A DNA stretch of 64,000 nt, from contig NZ_VZZJ01000001.1 in NCBI RefSeq assembly GCF_008806345.1, positions 347,777 through 411,776 on the forward strand. The letters run 5' to 3'. This document shows positions 29,809-39,132 of the stretch, piece after piece. This DNA comes from Methylobacterium planeticum (GTDB lineage Bacteria > Pseudomonadota > Alphaproteobacteria > Rhizobiales > Beijerinckiaceae). The translations under genes and the position numbers were made by a program. A model generated the notes under the pieces. It was not told the origin of the DNA. It did no database searches and saw only the letters and a program-made list of their open reading frames with translations. Position 1 is the stretch's first letter. The number at the start of each line of letters is the position of its first letter.

Positions 29809-30164
29809 CCACGCCCGTGACCCCGCCCCCGAACGGCCCCAAGCCCGGGGCCGCCCGGCCGGCCCGCGCGAGCGAGGCCGAGATCACCGAGACGCTGCTG
29901 CGCCTTGTCGAGGCGCGCGGGGCCGACAAGACCGTGTGTCCCTCCGAGGTCGCCCGCGCCCTCGGCGGCCCGCATCCGGATGGCTGGGGGCCCCTGATGC
30001 AGCCGGTGCGCCGCGTGGCGGTGGCCCTCACCAAGGCCGGCCGGATCGCGATCCTGCGCAAGGGGCGCCCGGTCGCCGACCCGGACGATTTCCGCGGGAT
30101 CTACCGCCTCGGGCTGCCCCGGGACGCGGACCCTCAGGGCCCGGGCAGCAGCGCGTCCGAGTAG
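29805..30164 (+). CDS. DUF3253 protein
   Basis: A 119-residue soluble protein. After a Pro-rich N-terminus, residues 28-105 show the DUF3253 pattern EITETLLRLVEARG, CPSEVARAL, a W followed by LMQPVRRVA, and a beta-hairpin RIAILRKGRPV. The shape resembles a winged helix, but the function is unknown. It is translationally coupled to the DUF599 gene. Its last 31 bases overlap the end of the convergent DUF218 gene. Confidence 0.8.
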   Translation: MTTPVTPPPNGPKPGAARPARASEAEITETLLRLVEARGADKTVCPSEVARALGGPHPDGWGPLMQPVRRVAVALTKAGRIAILRKGRPVADPDDFRGIYRLGLPRDADPQGPGSSASE

Positions 30165-30931
30165 CCGGTGAGGCGGTAGGTCAGGAGGCCGATCCACTCC
30201 TTGCCGGCGAGGTCGAGCCGCAGCAGGCCGTCCGAGGCGTAGCTCGCGAAGCGCGTGGCATCCGCCCAGCCGCGGGTGCGGTAATCGACCGGGTGGGCGG
30301 TGACCGTGAACCCCGCCTGCCGGAAGCAGCCGACCGCCCGGGGCATGTGCCAGGCCGAGGTGACGAGGAGCCAGCGCTCGCCGGGCTTCGGCCGGACGAG
30401 GCTCGCGGTGAACTGCGCGTTCTCGTAGGTGTTGCGCGAGCGGTTCTCGAGGATCAGCCGCGAGCGGGGCAGGCCGAAGGTGTCGCCCATCCAGCCGACG
30501 ATGTCGGCCTCGGAGGTCGCGTCGTACACGCTGCCGCTGCCGCCCGAGAAGACGAGGCGGGCCTCCGGGTAGCGGCGGGCGAGGTCGGCGAGGTAGATCG
30601 GCCGCTCGCCCGCATCGTTCACGACGATCTGGTTGCGCGACTTCGCGAGGCCGGAATCGACGCCGCCGCCGAGCACGATGACGCCGGTGACCGGGGTCCC
30701 GTCATCGCTGAAGGGCGGGAAGCGCTCCTCCAGGGGCACGAGGGCGATGGCGGAGAGGGGCGACAGGCCTCCGGCGAGGAGCCCGACGAAGCCGAGGACG
30801 CAGAGCCACGCCCCGGCGCGGCGCCAGCGCTTGGTCAGGGCGAGCAGGAGGCAGCCGAGGAGGCCGACGAGGATCAGGAAGTTCGAGGGCGTGATCGCGA
30901 AGAAGATCACCTTCGAGAGCGGGAAGAACAT
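30134..30931 (-). CDS. YdcF-like DUF218 membrane protein
   Basis: A protein of 265 residues with two N-terminal membrane helices (about 5-25 and 30-52) and a periplasmic or cytoplasmic DUF218 domain. The domain shows VIVLGGGVD, LVFSGGSG, ENRSRNTYENA, VTSAWHMPRA and HPVDYR. The ElyC/SanA/YdcF group acts in envelope maintenance, possibly on undecaprenyl carriers. The start is MFFPLSK at 30931. It converges on DUF3253 with overlapping 3' ends. Confidence 0.85.
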   Translation of the reverse strand: MFFPLSKVIFFAITPSNFLILVGLLGCLLLALTKRWRRAGAWLCVLGFVGLLAGGLSPLSAIALVPLEERFPPFSDDGTPVTGVIVLGGGVDSGLAKSRNQIVVNDAGERPIYLADLARRYPEARLVFSGGSGSVYDATSEADIVGWMGDTFGLPRSRLILENRSRNTYENAQFTASLVRPKPGERWLLVTSAWHMPRAVGCFRQAGFTVTAHPVDYRTRGWADATRFASYASDGLLRLDLAGKEWIGLLTYRLTGYSDALLPGP

Positions 30932-30968
30932 GGTGCGGCCGAGCCCAACGGTCGATCGGGTTGCGGGT

Positions 30969-31631
30969 TCAGGCCGGCTTGGTCTCGGCCTCGAAGCGGG
31001 CCAGCGCCGCGGCATCGGGCGGGAGCAGCCCGTCGAGGCTGACGCCCTTCTCGACCTCCCGCTGGATCCAGAGGTCGAGCCGCTGCTGCTCGACCGCCTC
31101 GAGCGCCACCGATTCGGCGATGCTGCCCGGGATCACCACGGCGCCCTCCGCGTCGGCCACCACGACGTCGCCCGGATGGATCGCCGCGCCCGCGCAGGCG
31201 ATCGGCTCGCCGGCCCCGACGAGGACGAGGCCCGAGCCGGCGCGCATCGCGCCGGGCGGCGCGCCCCAGGCCGGCATGGCGCCCTCAGCCGGGCCGGCGC
31301 CGTCCGTGACCAGGCCGGCGATCCCGCGCTGCCCGAGGCGCGCCGCGAGGATCGTCCCGAAGGGCAGGGCCTCCCCCGATCCGCCCGTATCGGCCACGAC
31401 GACCGCGCCCTCGGGGATGGATTCGATGGTCCGGCTGAGGGGGAGCCCGGCCTCGCCGCGTGCCGGGATCAGCCGCAGGGTGAAGGCCGCGCCGACCGCC
31501 TGGGCGGAGCCCGCCCGCGGCCGCAGCCCGCGGAAGGCGAAGGCCGGCACGCCGCGGCGGGCGAGAACCCGCCCGAGGCTCGCCGTGGTCACGGCGGAGA
31601 GCGCGTCGCGCAGGGTTTTGTCGATCGGCAT
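30969..31631 (-). CDS. RraA-like aldolase-family protein with altered active site
   Basis: A 220-residue protein of the RraA/HMG-aldolase fold: DALSAVTTASLGRVL start, the RGIAGLVTDG core and the C-terminal HPGDVVVADAEGAVVIP. In active aldolases the core motif continues DGxxRD with a catalytic Arg and a metal-binding Asp. Here residues 110-115 read DGAGPA, so both are missing. It could have another activity or act by binding only. It lies 37 bases upstream of the DUF218 gene on the same strand. Confidence 0.8.
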   Translation of the reverse strand: MPIDKTLRDALSAVTTASLGRVLARRGVPAFAFRGLRPRAGSAQAVGAAFTLRLIPARGEAGLPLSRTIESIPEGAVVVADTGGSGEALPFGTILAARLGQRGIAGLVTDGAGPAEGAMPAWGAPPGAMRAGSGLVLVGAGEPIACAGAAIHPGDVVVADAEGAVVIPGSIAESVALEAVEQQRLDLWIQREVEKGVSLDGLLPPDAAALARFEAETKPA

Positions 31632-31934
31632 CGTGGGGTTCTCCGCGCGGACGGGCGCCCGCAGGTCTCACGCCCAAGGTGGGTCGCGCCGCACGCCCGG
31701 CAAGGCGCCGCACGCCCGGCATGGCGCTGTCGCCGGCAAGCACTCGCCGGGAAGCACTCGCCCGCAAGCCGCGGCGGCTCGCGGCCTCTCCTGAACGGAC
31801 GTGACCGCGCGCCCGGGCGGCGGACCGCGACAGCGTCCATGCGGTGCGACGCCACGTCCGAGGCAATGCGGGCCGAGGGCGCGCGCCGTCGTGGCGCGCC
31901 GCTCCGGCCCGTTCCCGGCCGGCCGGCCTCGGGG
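31632..31934. other. Gene-free stretch with a short tandem repeat
   Basis: 303 bases between the RraA-like and GST genes, very GC-rich. It holds two 19-base tandem copies (31686-31704 and 31705-31723, GCGCCGCACGCCCGGCAAG type, one mismatch) and a third partial copy. I see no gene, RNA or clear promoter. Confidence 0.6.
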
Positions 31935-32555
31935 TCAGCTGAGCGCCTGGCGCATTACCACGGCGGCGGCCGGGCGCCGCGCGAGGCCGGCGTACCAGCG
32001 CTCCAGCTCCGGCCGCGCGATGCGTTCGACCGGGAGGGCGAGCCAGCGGTGGGCGGCGCAGCCGAGGGCGATGTCGGCGATGCTGAAGCGCTCGCCCACC
32101 ACGTAGCTGCGGCCCTGCAGGTAGCGGTCGAGCGTCTCGGCATGGCGCTCCGACGCCGCGACCGATCCGCCGATCAGGGCCGCGTCGCGCTCGGGTTCGG
32201 GCAGGCGGACGAGCTGCCAGAAGGCGTCGCGCATCGCCGGCGTGAAGCTCGTGGTCTGCCAATCGAGCCACTGGCCGATCAGCGCCCGCTCGCGCACGTC
32301 CTGCGGCAGGGCCAGGGGCCCGTCATGGGCCTCGGCGAGGTAGCGCAGGATCGCGTTCGATTCCCAGAGGACGAAGCCGTCCTCCTGCAGCGTCGGCACC
32401 AGGCTGTTCGGGTTGAGGGCGCGGTACTCCGCGTCCCCGACCACGCCGTGGGCGCCCCCCGCCTCGATCCGCTCGTAGGGAAGTCCGATCTCGTCGAGGC
32501 CCCAGAGGGCCTTCTGCACGTTCACCGAGTTCGCCCGGCCCCAAAGCCTGCGCAT
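31935..32555 (-). CDS. Glutathione S-transferase family protein
   Basis: A 206-residue protein with a thioredoxin-like N-terminal domain (strand RRLWGRANSVNVQKALWGLDE, LNPNSLVPTL with the cis-proline, LWESNAILRYLAE for glutathione binding). Its C-terminal helical domain includes FSIADIALGC. The substrate is unknown. It stands alone on the minus strand, upstream of the aquaporin gene by gene order but separated by 78 bases. Confidence 0.88.
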   Translation of the reverse strand: MRRLWGRANSVNVQKALWGLDEIGLPYERIEAGGAHGVVGDAEYRALNPNSLVPTLQEDGFVLWESNAILRYLAEAHDGPLALPQDVRERALIGQWLDWQTTSFTPAMRDAFWQLVRLPEPERDAALIGGSVAASERHAETLDRYLQGRSYVVGERFSIADIALGCAAHRWLALPVERIARPELERWYAGLARRPAAAVVMRQALS

Positions 32556-32633
32556 GTCACCGCCTCCCGTTGCCCCGGCCCCTTCCTAGCGGAGGCGCGG
32601 GCGAGGGCAACAGGGACCGCCGGGGACGCAAGG

Positions 32634-33377
32634 TCAGGCGACGGCCCGCTTCTCCTCGACCACCACCGTCTCGACCATGTCGGCCGGCTCGTAGAGCCAG
32701 CGTCCGGCGAAGCCCGCCAGGAGCGCGCCAGCGAACGGGGCGAGCCAGAACAGCCAGAGCTGCGTGATGTACTCGCCCCCGGCAAACAGCGCCGGACCGG
32801 TGGAGCGCGCCGGGTTGACGGAGGTGTTGGTCACCGGGATCGAGATCAGGTGGATCAGCACCAGGGCGAACCCGATCGGGATGCCGGCAAAGCCGACGGC
32901 GGCGCCCTTCGAGGTGGTGCCGATGATGATGAACAGGAAGAAGAACGTCGCCAGGATCTCGGTGAGCAGGCAGGCGCCGAGGCCGTACTTGCCCGGCGAG
33001 AGCTCGCCGTAGCCGTTCGACGCGAACCCGTTGGGGACCCATCCGGCCTTACCGGAGGCGATGACGTAGAGGAAGCCGGAGGCCGCGATGGCGCCGACGA
33101 CCTGCGCCACCATGTAGGGCACCACGTGGTGGTTGGCGCAGCGCCCCGCGGACCAGAGGCCGAGGGTGACGGCCGGGTTGAAATGCCCGCCCGAGATGTG
33201 GCCGACCGCGTACGCCATGGTGAGCACGGTCAGCCCGAACGCGAAGGCGACGCCGAGGAAGCCGATACCGAGCTCCGGATAGGCCGCGGACAGCACGGCC
33301 GCGCCGCAGCCGCCGAAGGTGAGCCAGAAGGTGCCGCAGAACTCCGCGGAGACGCGGCGCATCAAGTCGTCGGTCAT
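32634..33377 (-). CDS. aqpZ: Aquaporin Z-type water channel
   Basis: A 247-residue channel with six membrane helices and both pore motifs, HFNPAVT and SVNPARS. The selectivity region looks water-specific (FxGG and the GRC... spacing typical of AqpZ). ATG 33377 is chosen because GGAG lies seven bases upstream; a second ATG six bases earlier is too close to it. The frame remains open further upstream without family similarity. Confidence 0.93.
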   Translation of the reverse strand: MTDDLMRRVSAEFCGTFWLTFGGCGAAVLSAAYPELGIGFLGVAFAFGLTVLTMAYAVGHISGGHFNPAVTLGLWSAGRCANHHVVPYMVAQVVGAIAASGFLYVIASGKAGWVPNGFASNGYGELSPGKYGLGACLLTEILATFFFLFIIIGTTSKGAAVGFAGIPIGFALVLIHLISIPVTNTSVNPARSTGPALFAGGEYITQLWLFWLAPFAGALLAGFAGRWLYEPADMVETVVVEEKRAVA

Positions 33378-33543
33378 GATCATGCTCCGTGCTCGCGCAG
33401 GCGGGCTGATCGTCGGGACATCGGGAGGAGGGCTGCCTCGGGCGAGCCTGCGAATCGTTTCGGACAGGGGACCTGCGCTGATGGTCCCAGGCGATACGCC
33501 CGCCCGCATCGATTTGCCTTAGCAAAACACCGAGAAAGCGGCC

Positions 33544-34620
33544 TCAGTCGCGAAGCGTACCCGGGTCCGGCTTCGGGTCGCCTCCGGGCGGGTAGGGGTG
33601 CTCCCGACCCTGCGGGTCCGTGACCCGCGGGCCCCCCGGGCCCTCGCGCAGGTAGCCCGGGCCGACCGGCACCTTGCCGTGGCCGCCCGGGATGTCGAGG
33701 ACGTAGGTCGGCTGGGCGAGGCCCGAGAGACGGCCGCGCAGGCGCCGCATCAGATCCTGCCCCTCGGCGAGGCCGGTGCGCAGATGCGCGGTCCCGGGCG
33801 CGAGGTCGCCCTGGTGCAGGTAGTAGGGCTTGATGCGGTTCTCCACGAAGGCGCGCATCAGCTGCTCGAGGACGGACGGATCGTCGTTGACGCCGCGCAG
33901 GAGCACGGACTGGCTCACCAGCGGAATGCCGGCATCGACGAGGCGGGCGATGGCGCCGCGCGCCGCGGGCGTGAACTCGCGCGGGTGGTTGGCGTGCAGC
34001 GCCACGAAGACGGCGCCCGCGAAGGCCTTGAGGGCGCGCACGAGGTCGTCGGTCACGAGGGCCGGGCTGACGACGGGCACGCGGGTGTGGAGGCGCATCA
34101 CCCGCACATGCGCGATGCCGGCGAGCGCGAGCGCGATCGCGCGCAGACGCCGCGCCGAGAGCGCGAAGGGGTCGCCCCCCGTCAGCACGACCTCCCAGAT
34201 CTCCGGATGGGCCGCGATGTAGCCGAGGGCCGCCGCCAGTTCCGCCTCGCTGAGGCTGCCGAGCCCGTCCGGGCCGACCATCTCGCGGCGGAAGCAGAAG
34301 CGGCAATAGACCGGGCAGATGTGGAGGGGTTTCAGCAGCACCCGGTCGGGGTAGCGGTGGACGATGCCGGGCAGCGGCGCGTGGGCGGCGTCGCCGATCG
34401 GGTCGGCCCTCTCCTCCTCCCGCGTGGCCAGTTCCTCGGCGCGGGGCACGAACTGGCGCGCGATGGGATCGTGCGCGTCCGCGGCGTCGATCAGGTCCGC
34501 CATCTCGGGCGTCACCGAGACGGCGTAGCGGGCGGCGACGCCCGCGAGCGCCGGCAGGTCGGCGGGGGCGATCAGCCCGGCCGCCGCGAGGTCGGCGGGG
34601 TTGCGGAGGGGGCGGCTCAT
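33544..34620 (-). CDS. epmB: EF-P beta-lysylation protein EpmB (lysine 2,3-aminomutase)
   Basis: A radical-SAM, PLP-dependent aminomutase that makes (R)-beta-lysine for EF-P modification. The 358-residue protein has the CxxxCxxC cluster motif at C102, C106 and C109 (ICPVYCRFCFRR), a GGDP motif and the PLP-lysine region IPGGHGK near the C-terminus. It is the shorter EpmB type rather than the catabolic KamA. Its ATG overlaps the epmA stop (ATGA), so the two are co-translated. The frame is open further upstream, but that is the shadow of epmA. Confidence 0.92.
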   Translation of the reverse strand: MSRPLRNPADLAAAGLIAPADLPALAGVAARYAVSVTPEMADLIDAADAHDPIARQFVPRAEELATREEERADPIGDAAHAPLPGIVHRYPDRVLLKPLHICPVYCRFCFRREMVGPDGLGSLSEAELAAALGYIAAHPEIWEVVLTGGDPFALSARRLRAIALALAGIAHVRVMRLHTRVPVVSPALVTDDLVRALKAFAGAVFVALHANHPREFTPAARGAIARLVDAGIPLVSQSVLLRGVNDDPSVLEQLMRAFVENRIKPYYLHQGDLAPGTAHLRTGLAEGQDLMRRLRGRLSGLAQPTYVLDIPGGHGKVPVGPGYLREGPGGPRVTDPQGREHPYPPGGDPKPDPGTLRD

Positions 34621-35675
34621 CGCGGGCTCCGGTCGGCCACGGGGGTCCAGACCACGTCGTCGATCCGGGCGGCGCCGCAGGCCAGCATCACGAGGCGGTC
34701 GAGGCCGAGCGCGATGCCGCTCGCCTCCGGCATCCGCCCCAGGGCCGCGAGGAAATCCTCGTCGATCGGGTAGGCCTCGCCGTAGATGCGCCGGCGCTCG
34801 GCCATCGCGTCCTCGAAGCGGCGGCGCTGCTCGCCCGGGTCGGTCAGCTCGCCGAAGGCGTTGGCGAGCTCGACCCCGCAGGCGTAGAGCTCGAAGCGCT
34901 CGGCCACGCGCGGGTCCCGGGGGCTCGGGCGGGCGAGGGCCGCCTCGCTCACCGGATACTCGCACAGGAGCGTCGGGCGTCCCTCGCCGAGATGCGGCTC
35001 GATGCGGGCCACGAGCACGCGGCTGAACAGGTCCGCCCAGGTGTCGTCCCCGGCGACCCGCAGGCCGGCCCCCGCGACGGACGCGGCCAGCGCGTCCCGG
35101 TCCGTGGCCCCGGCCGCGTCGAGGCTCGCCAGGAGGTCGATGCCGGCGTAGCGCCCGAAGGCCTCCGCCAGGGTCAGGCGCTCGAAGGGGGCGAAGGGGT
35201 CGCAGCTCCGGCCGCGCCACGCGAAGCGCGCAATGCCGGCGGTCTCGGCGGCAAGCCGCAGGAGGTCGGCGCAATCCTGCATCAGCCGGGTGTAGGGCTC
35301 CCCCGCCCGGTACCATTCGAGCATGGTGAACTCGGGGTGGTGCAGGGGCCCGCGCTCGCGGTTGCGGAACACCCGCGCGAGGCTGAACAGGCGCGGCTCA
35401 CCCGCCGCCAGCAGCTTCTTGCAGGCGAATTCCGGCGAGGTGTGCAGGTAGAGCGGGTCGCGGGCGCCGTCCGGCCCGATCCGTTCGGTGGCGAAGGCCG
35501 AGAGATGCGTCTCGTTGCCCGGGGAGACCTGCAGGCAGGCGGCCTCCACCTCGACGAAGCCGAGCCCGCACAGATGCGCCCGGACCGCCTGGACGATCCG
35601 GTTGCGCAGGAGCAGGCGCGGCCGGCGGTCGGCATGGATGTGGGGCGCCCACCAGGGCGACGGGGTCTGCGTCAT
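34617..35675 (-). CDS. epmA: EF-P--(R)-beta-lysine ligase EpmA (GenX/PoxA)
   Basis: A truncated class II lysyl-tRNA-synthetase paralogue lacking the anticodon-binding domain. It attaches beta-lysine to a lysine of elongation factor P. The 352-residue protein shows class II motif 2 (FRNRERGPLHHPEFTMLEWY, quoted to its limit) and motif 3 (GIALGLDRLVML). The start is ATG 35675. It is divergent from efp across 187 bases and overlaps epmB, so substrate and modifying enzymes are genetically together. Confidence 0.93.
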   Translation of the reverse strand: MTQTPSPWWAPHIHADRRPRLLLRNRIVQAVRAHLCGLGFVEVEAACLQVSPGNETHLSAFATERIGPDGARDPLYLHTSPEFACKKLLAAGEPRLFSLARVFRNRERGPLHHPEFTMLEWYRAGEPYTRLMQDCADLLRLAAETAGIARFAWRGRSCDPFAPFERLTLAEAFGRYAGIDLLASLDAAGATDRDALAASVAGAGLRVAGDDTWADLFSRVLVARIEPHLGEGRPTLLCEYPVSEAALARPSPRDPRVAERFELYACGVELANAFGELTDPGEQRRRFEDAMAERRRIYGEAYPIDEDFLAALGRMPEASGIALGLDRLVMLACGAARIDDVVWTPVADRSPR

Positions 35676-35862
35676 GGCCGAACCGGCGCGGGCCGGCCGT
35701 ACGACGCCGGAGCGGAGCGAGAAACCATGGGACCCGGGACGCCTCGATGCCCGGCGACTGGCAACCGGACCGCGGATGGGATAGTGGCGGGGCAAGACGT
35801 CGCCCCCGCGGAATACCGCGATGGGGAGGCCGCCTCATTTTGTCAACGTTAGGAACGCCCCC

Positions 35863-36429
35863 GTGAAGGTGATCGCCAGTACGCTCCGCAAGGGCAACGT
35901 CGTCGAGAGGGACGGCAAGCTTTACGTCATCCTGTTCGCCGAGAACATCCATCCCGGCAAGGGTACTCCGGTGACGCAGCTCGACATGCGGCGCATCACC
36001 GACGGCGTGAAGGTGTCCGAGCGCTACCGGACCACCGAGCAGGTCGAGCGCGCCTTCGTGGAGGACCGCGAGCACACCTTCCTGTACAGCGACGGCGAGG
36101 GCTTCCACTTCATGAACCCCGAGACCTACGAGCAGGTCCAGGTGCCGCCGGACGTGGTCGGCGACGCGGCGCCCTACCTGCAGGAGGGCATGCCCGTGAT
36201 GGTCTCGATCCACAACGGCGTGGCGCTCACGATCGAGCTGCCCCAGCGCGTGACCCTCGAGGTCGCCGAGACCGAGCCGGTGCTCAAGGGCCAGACCGCC
36301 TCCTCCTCCTACAAGCCGGCCGTGCTCTCGAACGGCGTGCGCACGGCCGTGCCGCCCCATATCGCGGCGGGCACCCGCGTCGTCGTGATGACCGCCGACG
36401 GCGCCTACGTCGAGCGCGCCAAGGACTGA
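35863..36429 (+). CDS. efp: Elongation factor P
   Basis: EF-P rescues ribosomes stalled at polyproline. The 188-residue protein has the three beta-barrel domains. The modification loop reads HPGKG with the target lysine K33. GTG 35863 is the start (AGGA 10 bases upstream), giving the usual MKVIAS N-terminus. The adjacent epmA and epmB genes imply beta-lysylation at K33; epmC, the hydroxylase, is not in the window. Confidence 0.95.
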   Translation: MKVIASTLRKGNVVERDGKLYVILFAENIHPGKGTPVTQLDMRRITDGVKVSERYRTTEQVERAFVEDREHTFLYSDGEGFHFMNPETYEQVQVPPDVVGDAAPYLQEGMPVMVSIHNGVALTIELPQRVTLEVAETEPVLKGQTASSSYKPAVLSNGVRTAVPPHIAAGTRVVVMTADGAYVERAKD

Positions 36430-36464
36430 GCGGTCTTCCGGCGATCCTCGCTCCGAGATCGGGG

Positions 36465-36487
36465 AGGCCGGGTCGCAAGCCCGGCCT
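36465..36487. terminator. Bidirectional hairpin between efp and DUF1624 gene
   Basis: AGGCCGGG, a seven-base loop, then CCCGGCCT, followed by TCC. It lies between two convergent stops and could serve both. The U-run is short. Confidence 0.55.
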
Positions 36488-36504
36488 TCCGCGTCTTCAG
36501 GCCC

Positions 36505-37509
36505 TCACGGCGGCACGGCCGTGCCCTCCGCCGCCTCGTAGCATTGCTGCGACAAGCCTTGGGCGCGGGCGCGCTCGTCCGGGGTGAAGGCCTGGCCGGA
36601 CGAGGCCCAGAGGGCGTCCTTGCGCAGCGCGTCGGCGGTGCAGCGCGCCGCGATCCGGCAGGCCTCCGGCTCGCCGCCGGTGCGGGTGCAGTTCGCCCGG
36701 TAATCCGCCCGGAAGCTCGCGAGGCCCGCCCGCGGGTTCGGTCCCGTCAGCATCACGAGGCCGCTCAGCAGCGCCAGGAGCAGGGGCTGGTGCACGAGGT
36801 AGATCGCGAGGCTGTGCCGCCCGGCGCGGGCCGCGAGCCGGCCCGTCCGCCCGGCCGGCCGCCACGCCCCGAGCCGTGAGCCGGCGAGGGCGGGCAGCCC
36901 CACCCGCCCGAGCGCGACGCCGGCGAGGACGAGCCCGAACCAGGGAAACAGCGGCACGTAATCGTTCGTCTGCGGCACGCGGGCGCCGAGGCCGAGGAAG
37001 TACAGCGCCGGGGCGTCGAGGAGCGGGTGCGCGACGAGGTGCGGCGCCGCGATCACCAGGGCGGCCGCGAGCGCCGTCACCGCCGCCGGCAGGAACAGGA
37101 AGGGCAGGGCGAGCAGGCTCGACACGGCGATGCAGTGCAGGATGCCGAAGAAGATGTAGCTGTCCGGGAAGGCCAGGAATGTCGCCGCCGTGATCAGCAG
37201 CGCGCCGCCGCCGATGCGCAGGAACCGCAGCCCGGTCGGGCGCACCCGGACGCCGCGGCCGTTCATGAGCACGAGCCCGAGCCCGACGAGCAGCAGGAAC
37301 GCCCCCGCGATGAGGTGGGCCGCGAGTTTTCCGGGTCCCGTCAGGGCGTCGTTCTCGGCGGTCAGCCGCAGGTAACCGAGGTCCCAGGTGGCGTGATAGG
37401 CAGCCATCGCCAGGAGCGCGCAGCCGCGGGCCACGTCGATGACAGGAAGGCGGCGGGCCGCGGGGCAGGGCGCGCCGGCGGCGGAGCCCTGGGACGGGGA
37501 GATCGGCAT
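36505..37509 (-). CDS. DUF1624 / heparan-alpha-glucosaminide N-acetyltransferase-like membrane protein
   Basis: A 334-residue polytopic membrane protein with about eight helices. It opens RLPVIDVARGCALLAMAAYHATWDLGY, the family hallmark with a conserved His, and has HSLAIYLVHQPLLL near its C-terminal helices. Related proteins are transmembrane acyltransferases; the acceptor is unknown. Four cysteines in the C-terminal tail (CTRTGGEPEAC...C...C) suggest periplasmic disulfides. The start is ATG 37509. Confidence 0.82.
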   Translation of the reverse strand: MPISPSQGSAAGAPCPAARRLPVIDVARGCALLAMAAYHATWDLGYLRLTAENDALTGPGKLAAHLIAGAFLLLVGLGLVLMNGRGVRVRPTGLRFLRIGGGALLITAATFLAFPDSYIFFGILHCIAVSSLLALPFLFLPAAVTALAAALVIAAPHLVAHPLLDAPALYFLGLGARVPQTNDYVPLFPWFGLVLAGVALGRVGLPALAGSRLGAWRPAGRTGRLAARAGRHSLAIYLVHQPLLLALLSGLVMLTGPNPRAGLASFRADYRANCTRTGGEPEACRIAARCTADALRKDALWASSGQAFTPDERARAQGLSQQCYEAAEGTAVPP

Positions 37510-37842
37510 GGCCCGGGCCCCTAGCATCCTTCGGCCGCGGCGGCGACGCCGGCCGCCGATCCGGGCGAGGCCGATACTCTCGCAAACGTGACTGCGCGGC
37601 TCGCGGACGGCGAAGGCCGCAAAGGCGTCGGCGCCCGGGCCGCAATCCGCGAATCGCTTCACGGATTTGGCCCGGATCCGGCGTTTCCGGCAACGTCCGA
37701 GCCCTGTGGCTCCCGTGCCGATTCCGGCGAAATTGCACGCGCGTGCGGCGCCGCTGCCGGCCAAACGGGCTTTCGCCGAGTCGGGACTTTGTTAATCTCG
37801 TTTGTGAACCGCTCAACGCGATTCGGTGTGGGTTGCTTAACA
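37510..37842. promoter_or_regulatory. Divergent region and leader of the cold-shock-domain gene
   Basis: 333 bases between two divergent starts. The half nearest the cold-shock gene is AT-richer (TTTGTTAATCTCGTTTGTGAACC) and includes GGTTGCTTAACA just before ATG. Cold-shock genes often have long structured leaders, and this would allow one. I see no other gene here. Confidence 0.45.
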
Positions 37843-38448
37843 ATGTCTGACGAATTCGGATCAGGGCTCGGCAGCCCACGTTCGGCAGACGGCTTGAGCG
37901 GCGGCACGCACGTGCAGGATCAGGAGCGTCCCCTCGACCTCGTCGAGGTGTCCGGCCACATCAAGTGGTTCGACGTCTCGAAGGGGTTCGGCTTCATCGT
38001 TCCCGACGATGGCAGCGCCGACGTCCTCCTGCACATCACCTGCCTGCGCCGCGACGGCCATCAGAGCGCGAGCGAGGGGGCCCGAATCGTCGTCGAGGCG
38101 GTGGAGCGGGCGCGCGGGTGGCAGGCCTTCCGGGTCGTGTCCCTCGACCAATCGACCGCGACGCACCCCTCCGAGCTGCCCCTGCCGCGCACCCACGTGA
38201 GCGTCACGCCGACGAGCGGGCTCGAGACCGCCGTGGTGAAGTGGTTCAACCGGCTGCGGGGCTTCGGCTTCCTCAGCCGCGGCGACGGCACGCCCGACAT
38301 CTTCGTTCACATGGAGACGCTGCGCCGCTACGGTATCGCCGAACTGAAGCCCGGCGAGGCGGTGCTCGTGCGCTACGGCGACGGATCCAAGGGGGCGATG
38401 GCCGCCGAGGTCCGCCTGATCGACGGGGCGCTGCCGTCGTCCCATTGA
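37843..38448 (+). CDS. Double cold-shock-domain protein
   Basis: A 201-residue nucleic-acid chaperone with two CspA-like domains. The first, at about 38-105, has [14 protein letters not shown] and DVLLHI (RNP1/RNP2). The second, at about 128-197, has [14 protein letters not shown] and DIFVHM. Two-CSD proteins are typical of alphaproteobacteria and act in stress and stationary-phase RNA metabolism. ATG 37843 gives a sensible N-terminus. Its stop and the next start overlap as TGATG. Confidence 0.92.
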   Translation: MSDEFGSGLGSPRSADGLSGGTHVQDQERPLDLVEVSGHIKWFDVSKGFGFIVPDDGSADVLLHITCLRRDGHQSASEGARIVVEAVERARGWQAFRVVSLDQSTATHPSELPLPRTHVSVTPTSGLETAVVKWFNRLRGFGFLSRGDGTPDIFVHMETLRRYGIAELKPGEAVLVRYGDGSKGAMAAEVRLIDGALPSSH

Positions 38449-38969
38449 TGGTGTTGCTGCCCGTGTTCCGTGCCAACCGTCCGGCCGCCCGCGCCTGCCT
38501 CGCGCTCGCGCTGCTCCTGCCCATCCAGGCCCTGCCCGTCGCGCAGGCCAACGCCCAGGCGAAGAGCGAGGCCCCGGCGGAAGCCCTGGCCACGGAGCCG
38601 CTGACGATCCGCTCGAAGACCGGGGCGCATGCCTTCGCGGTCGAGGTGATGCGCGACGATGCGAGCCGGGCCCGCGGCCTGATGTTCCGCCGCCACATGG
38701 CCGCCGACCACGGCATGCTTTTCGACTTCGGCCAGACGCTGCCGGTCAACATGTGGATGAAGAACACCTACCTGCCCCTGGACATGGTGTTCATCCGGGC
38801 CGACGGGACGGTGGCGCGGGTCGCCGCCGACGCGGAGCCGCTCTCCACCCGGGTGATTCCCTCGGGCGAGCCGGTGCTGTCCGTGCTCGAGCTCAATGCC
38901 GGCACCGCCGCGAAGCTCGGGATCCGTGCCGGCGACCGGGTCGAGCATTCCCTGTTCCGGGCCCGCTGA
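38448..38969 (+). CDS. DUF192 secreted protein
   Basis: A 173-residue exported protein: a signal peptide cleaved near AQANAQA, then the DUF192 barrel (RARGLMFRRHM, GMLFDFG, MWMKNTYLPLDMVFI). It is translationally coupled to the cold-shock gene through TGATG, and this pair order is common in the order. The function is unknown. Confidence 0.9.
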   Translation: MVLLPVFRANRPAARACLALALLLPIQALPVAQANAQAKSEAPAEALATEPLTIRSKTGAHAFAVEVMRDDASRARGLMFRRHMAADHGMLFDFGQTLPVNMWMKNTYLPLDMVFIRADGTVARVAADAEPLSTRVIPSGEPVLSVLELNAGTAAKLGIRAGDRVEHSLFRAR

Positions 38970-39132
38970 GCCGCCGCCGCGCGGAAGCGGTGAACGCGGT
39001 GGACGCGCGAACGCACCGTGAACGCCAAGCTTGACCCCTGTATCGTTTCGGGCCAGTGTTCCTCTATTGTTCTTACCTGATCCGGACGGCGCGTCGCGCG
39101 ACCCGGGCCGGCAAGCCTTGAGGGGCGCAGCG

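Noticed and set aside
33544..35316. EpmB with a long N-terminal extension
   Set aside because: The added part is the out-of-frame shadow of epmA; ATG 34620 gives the family N-terminus.
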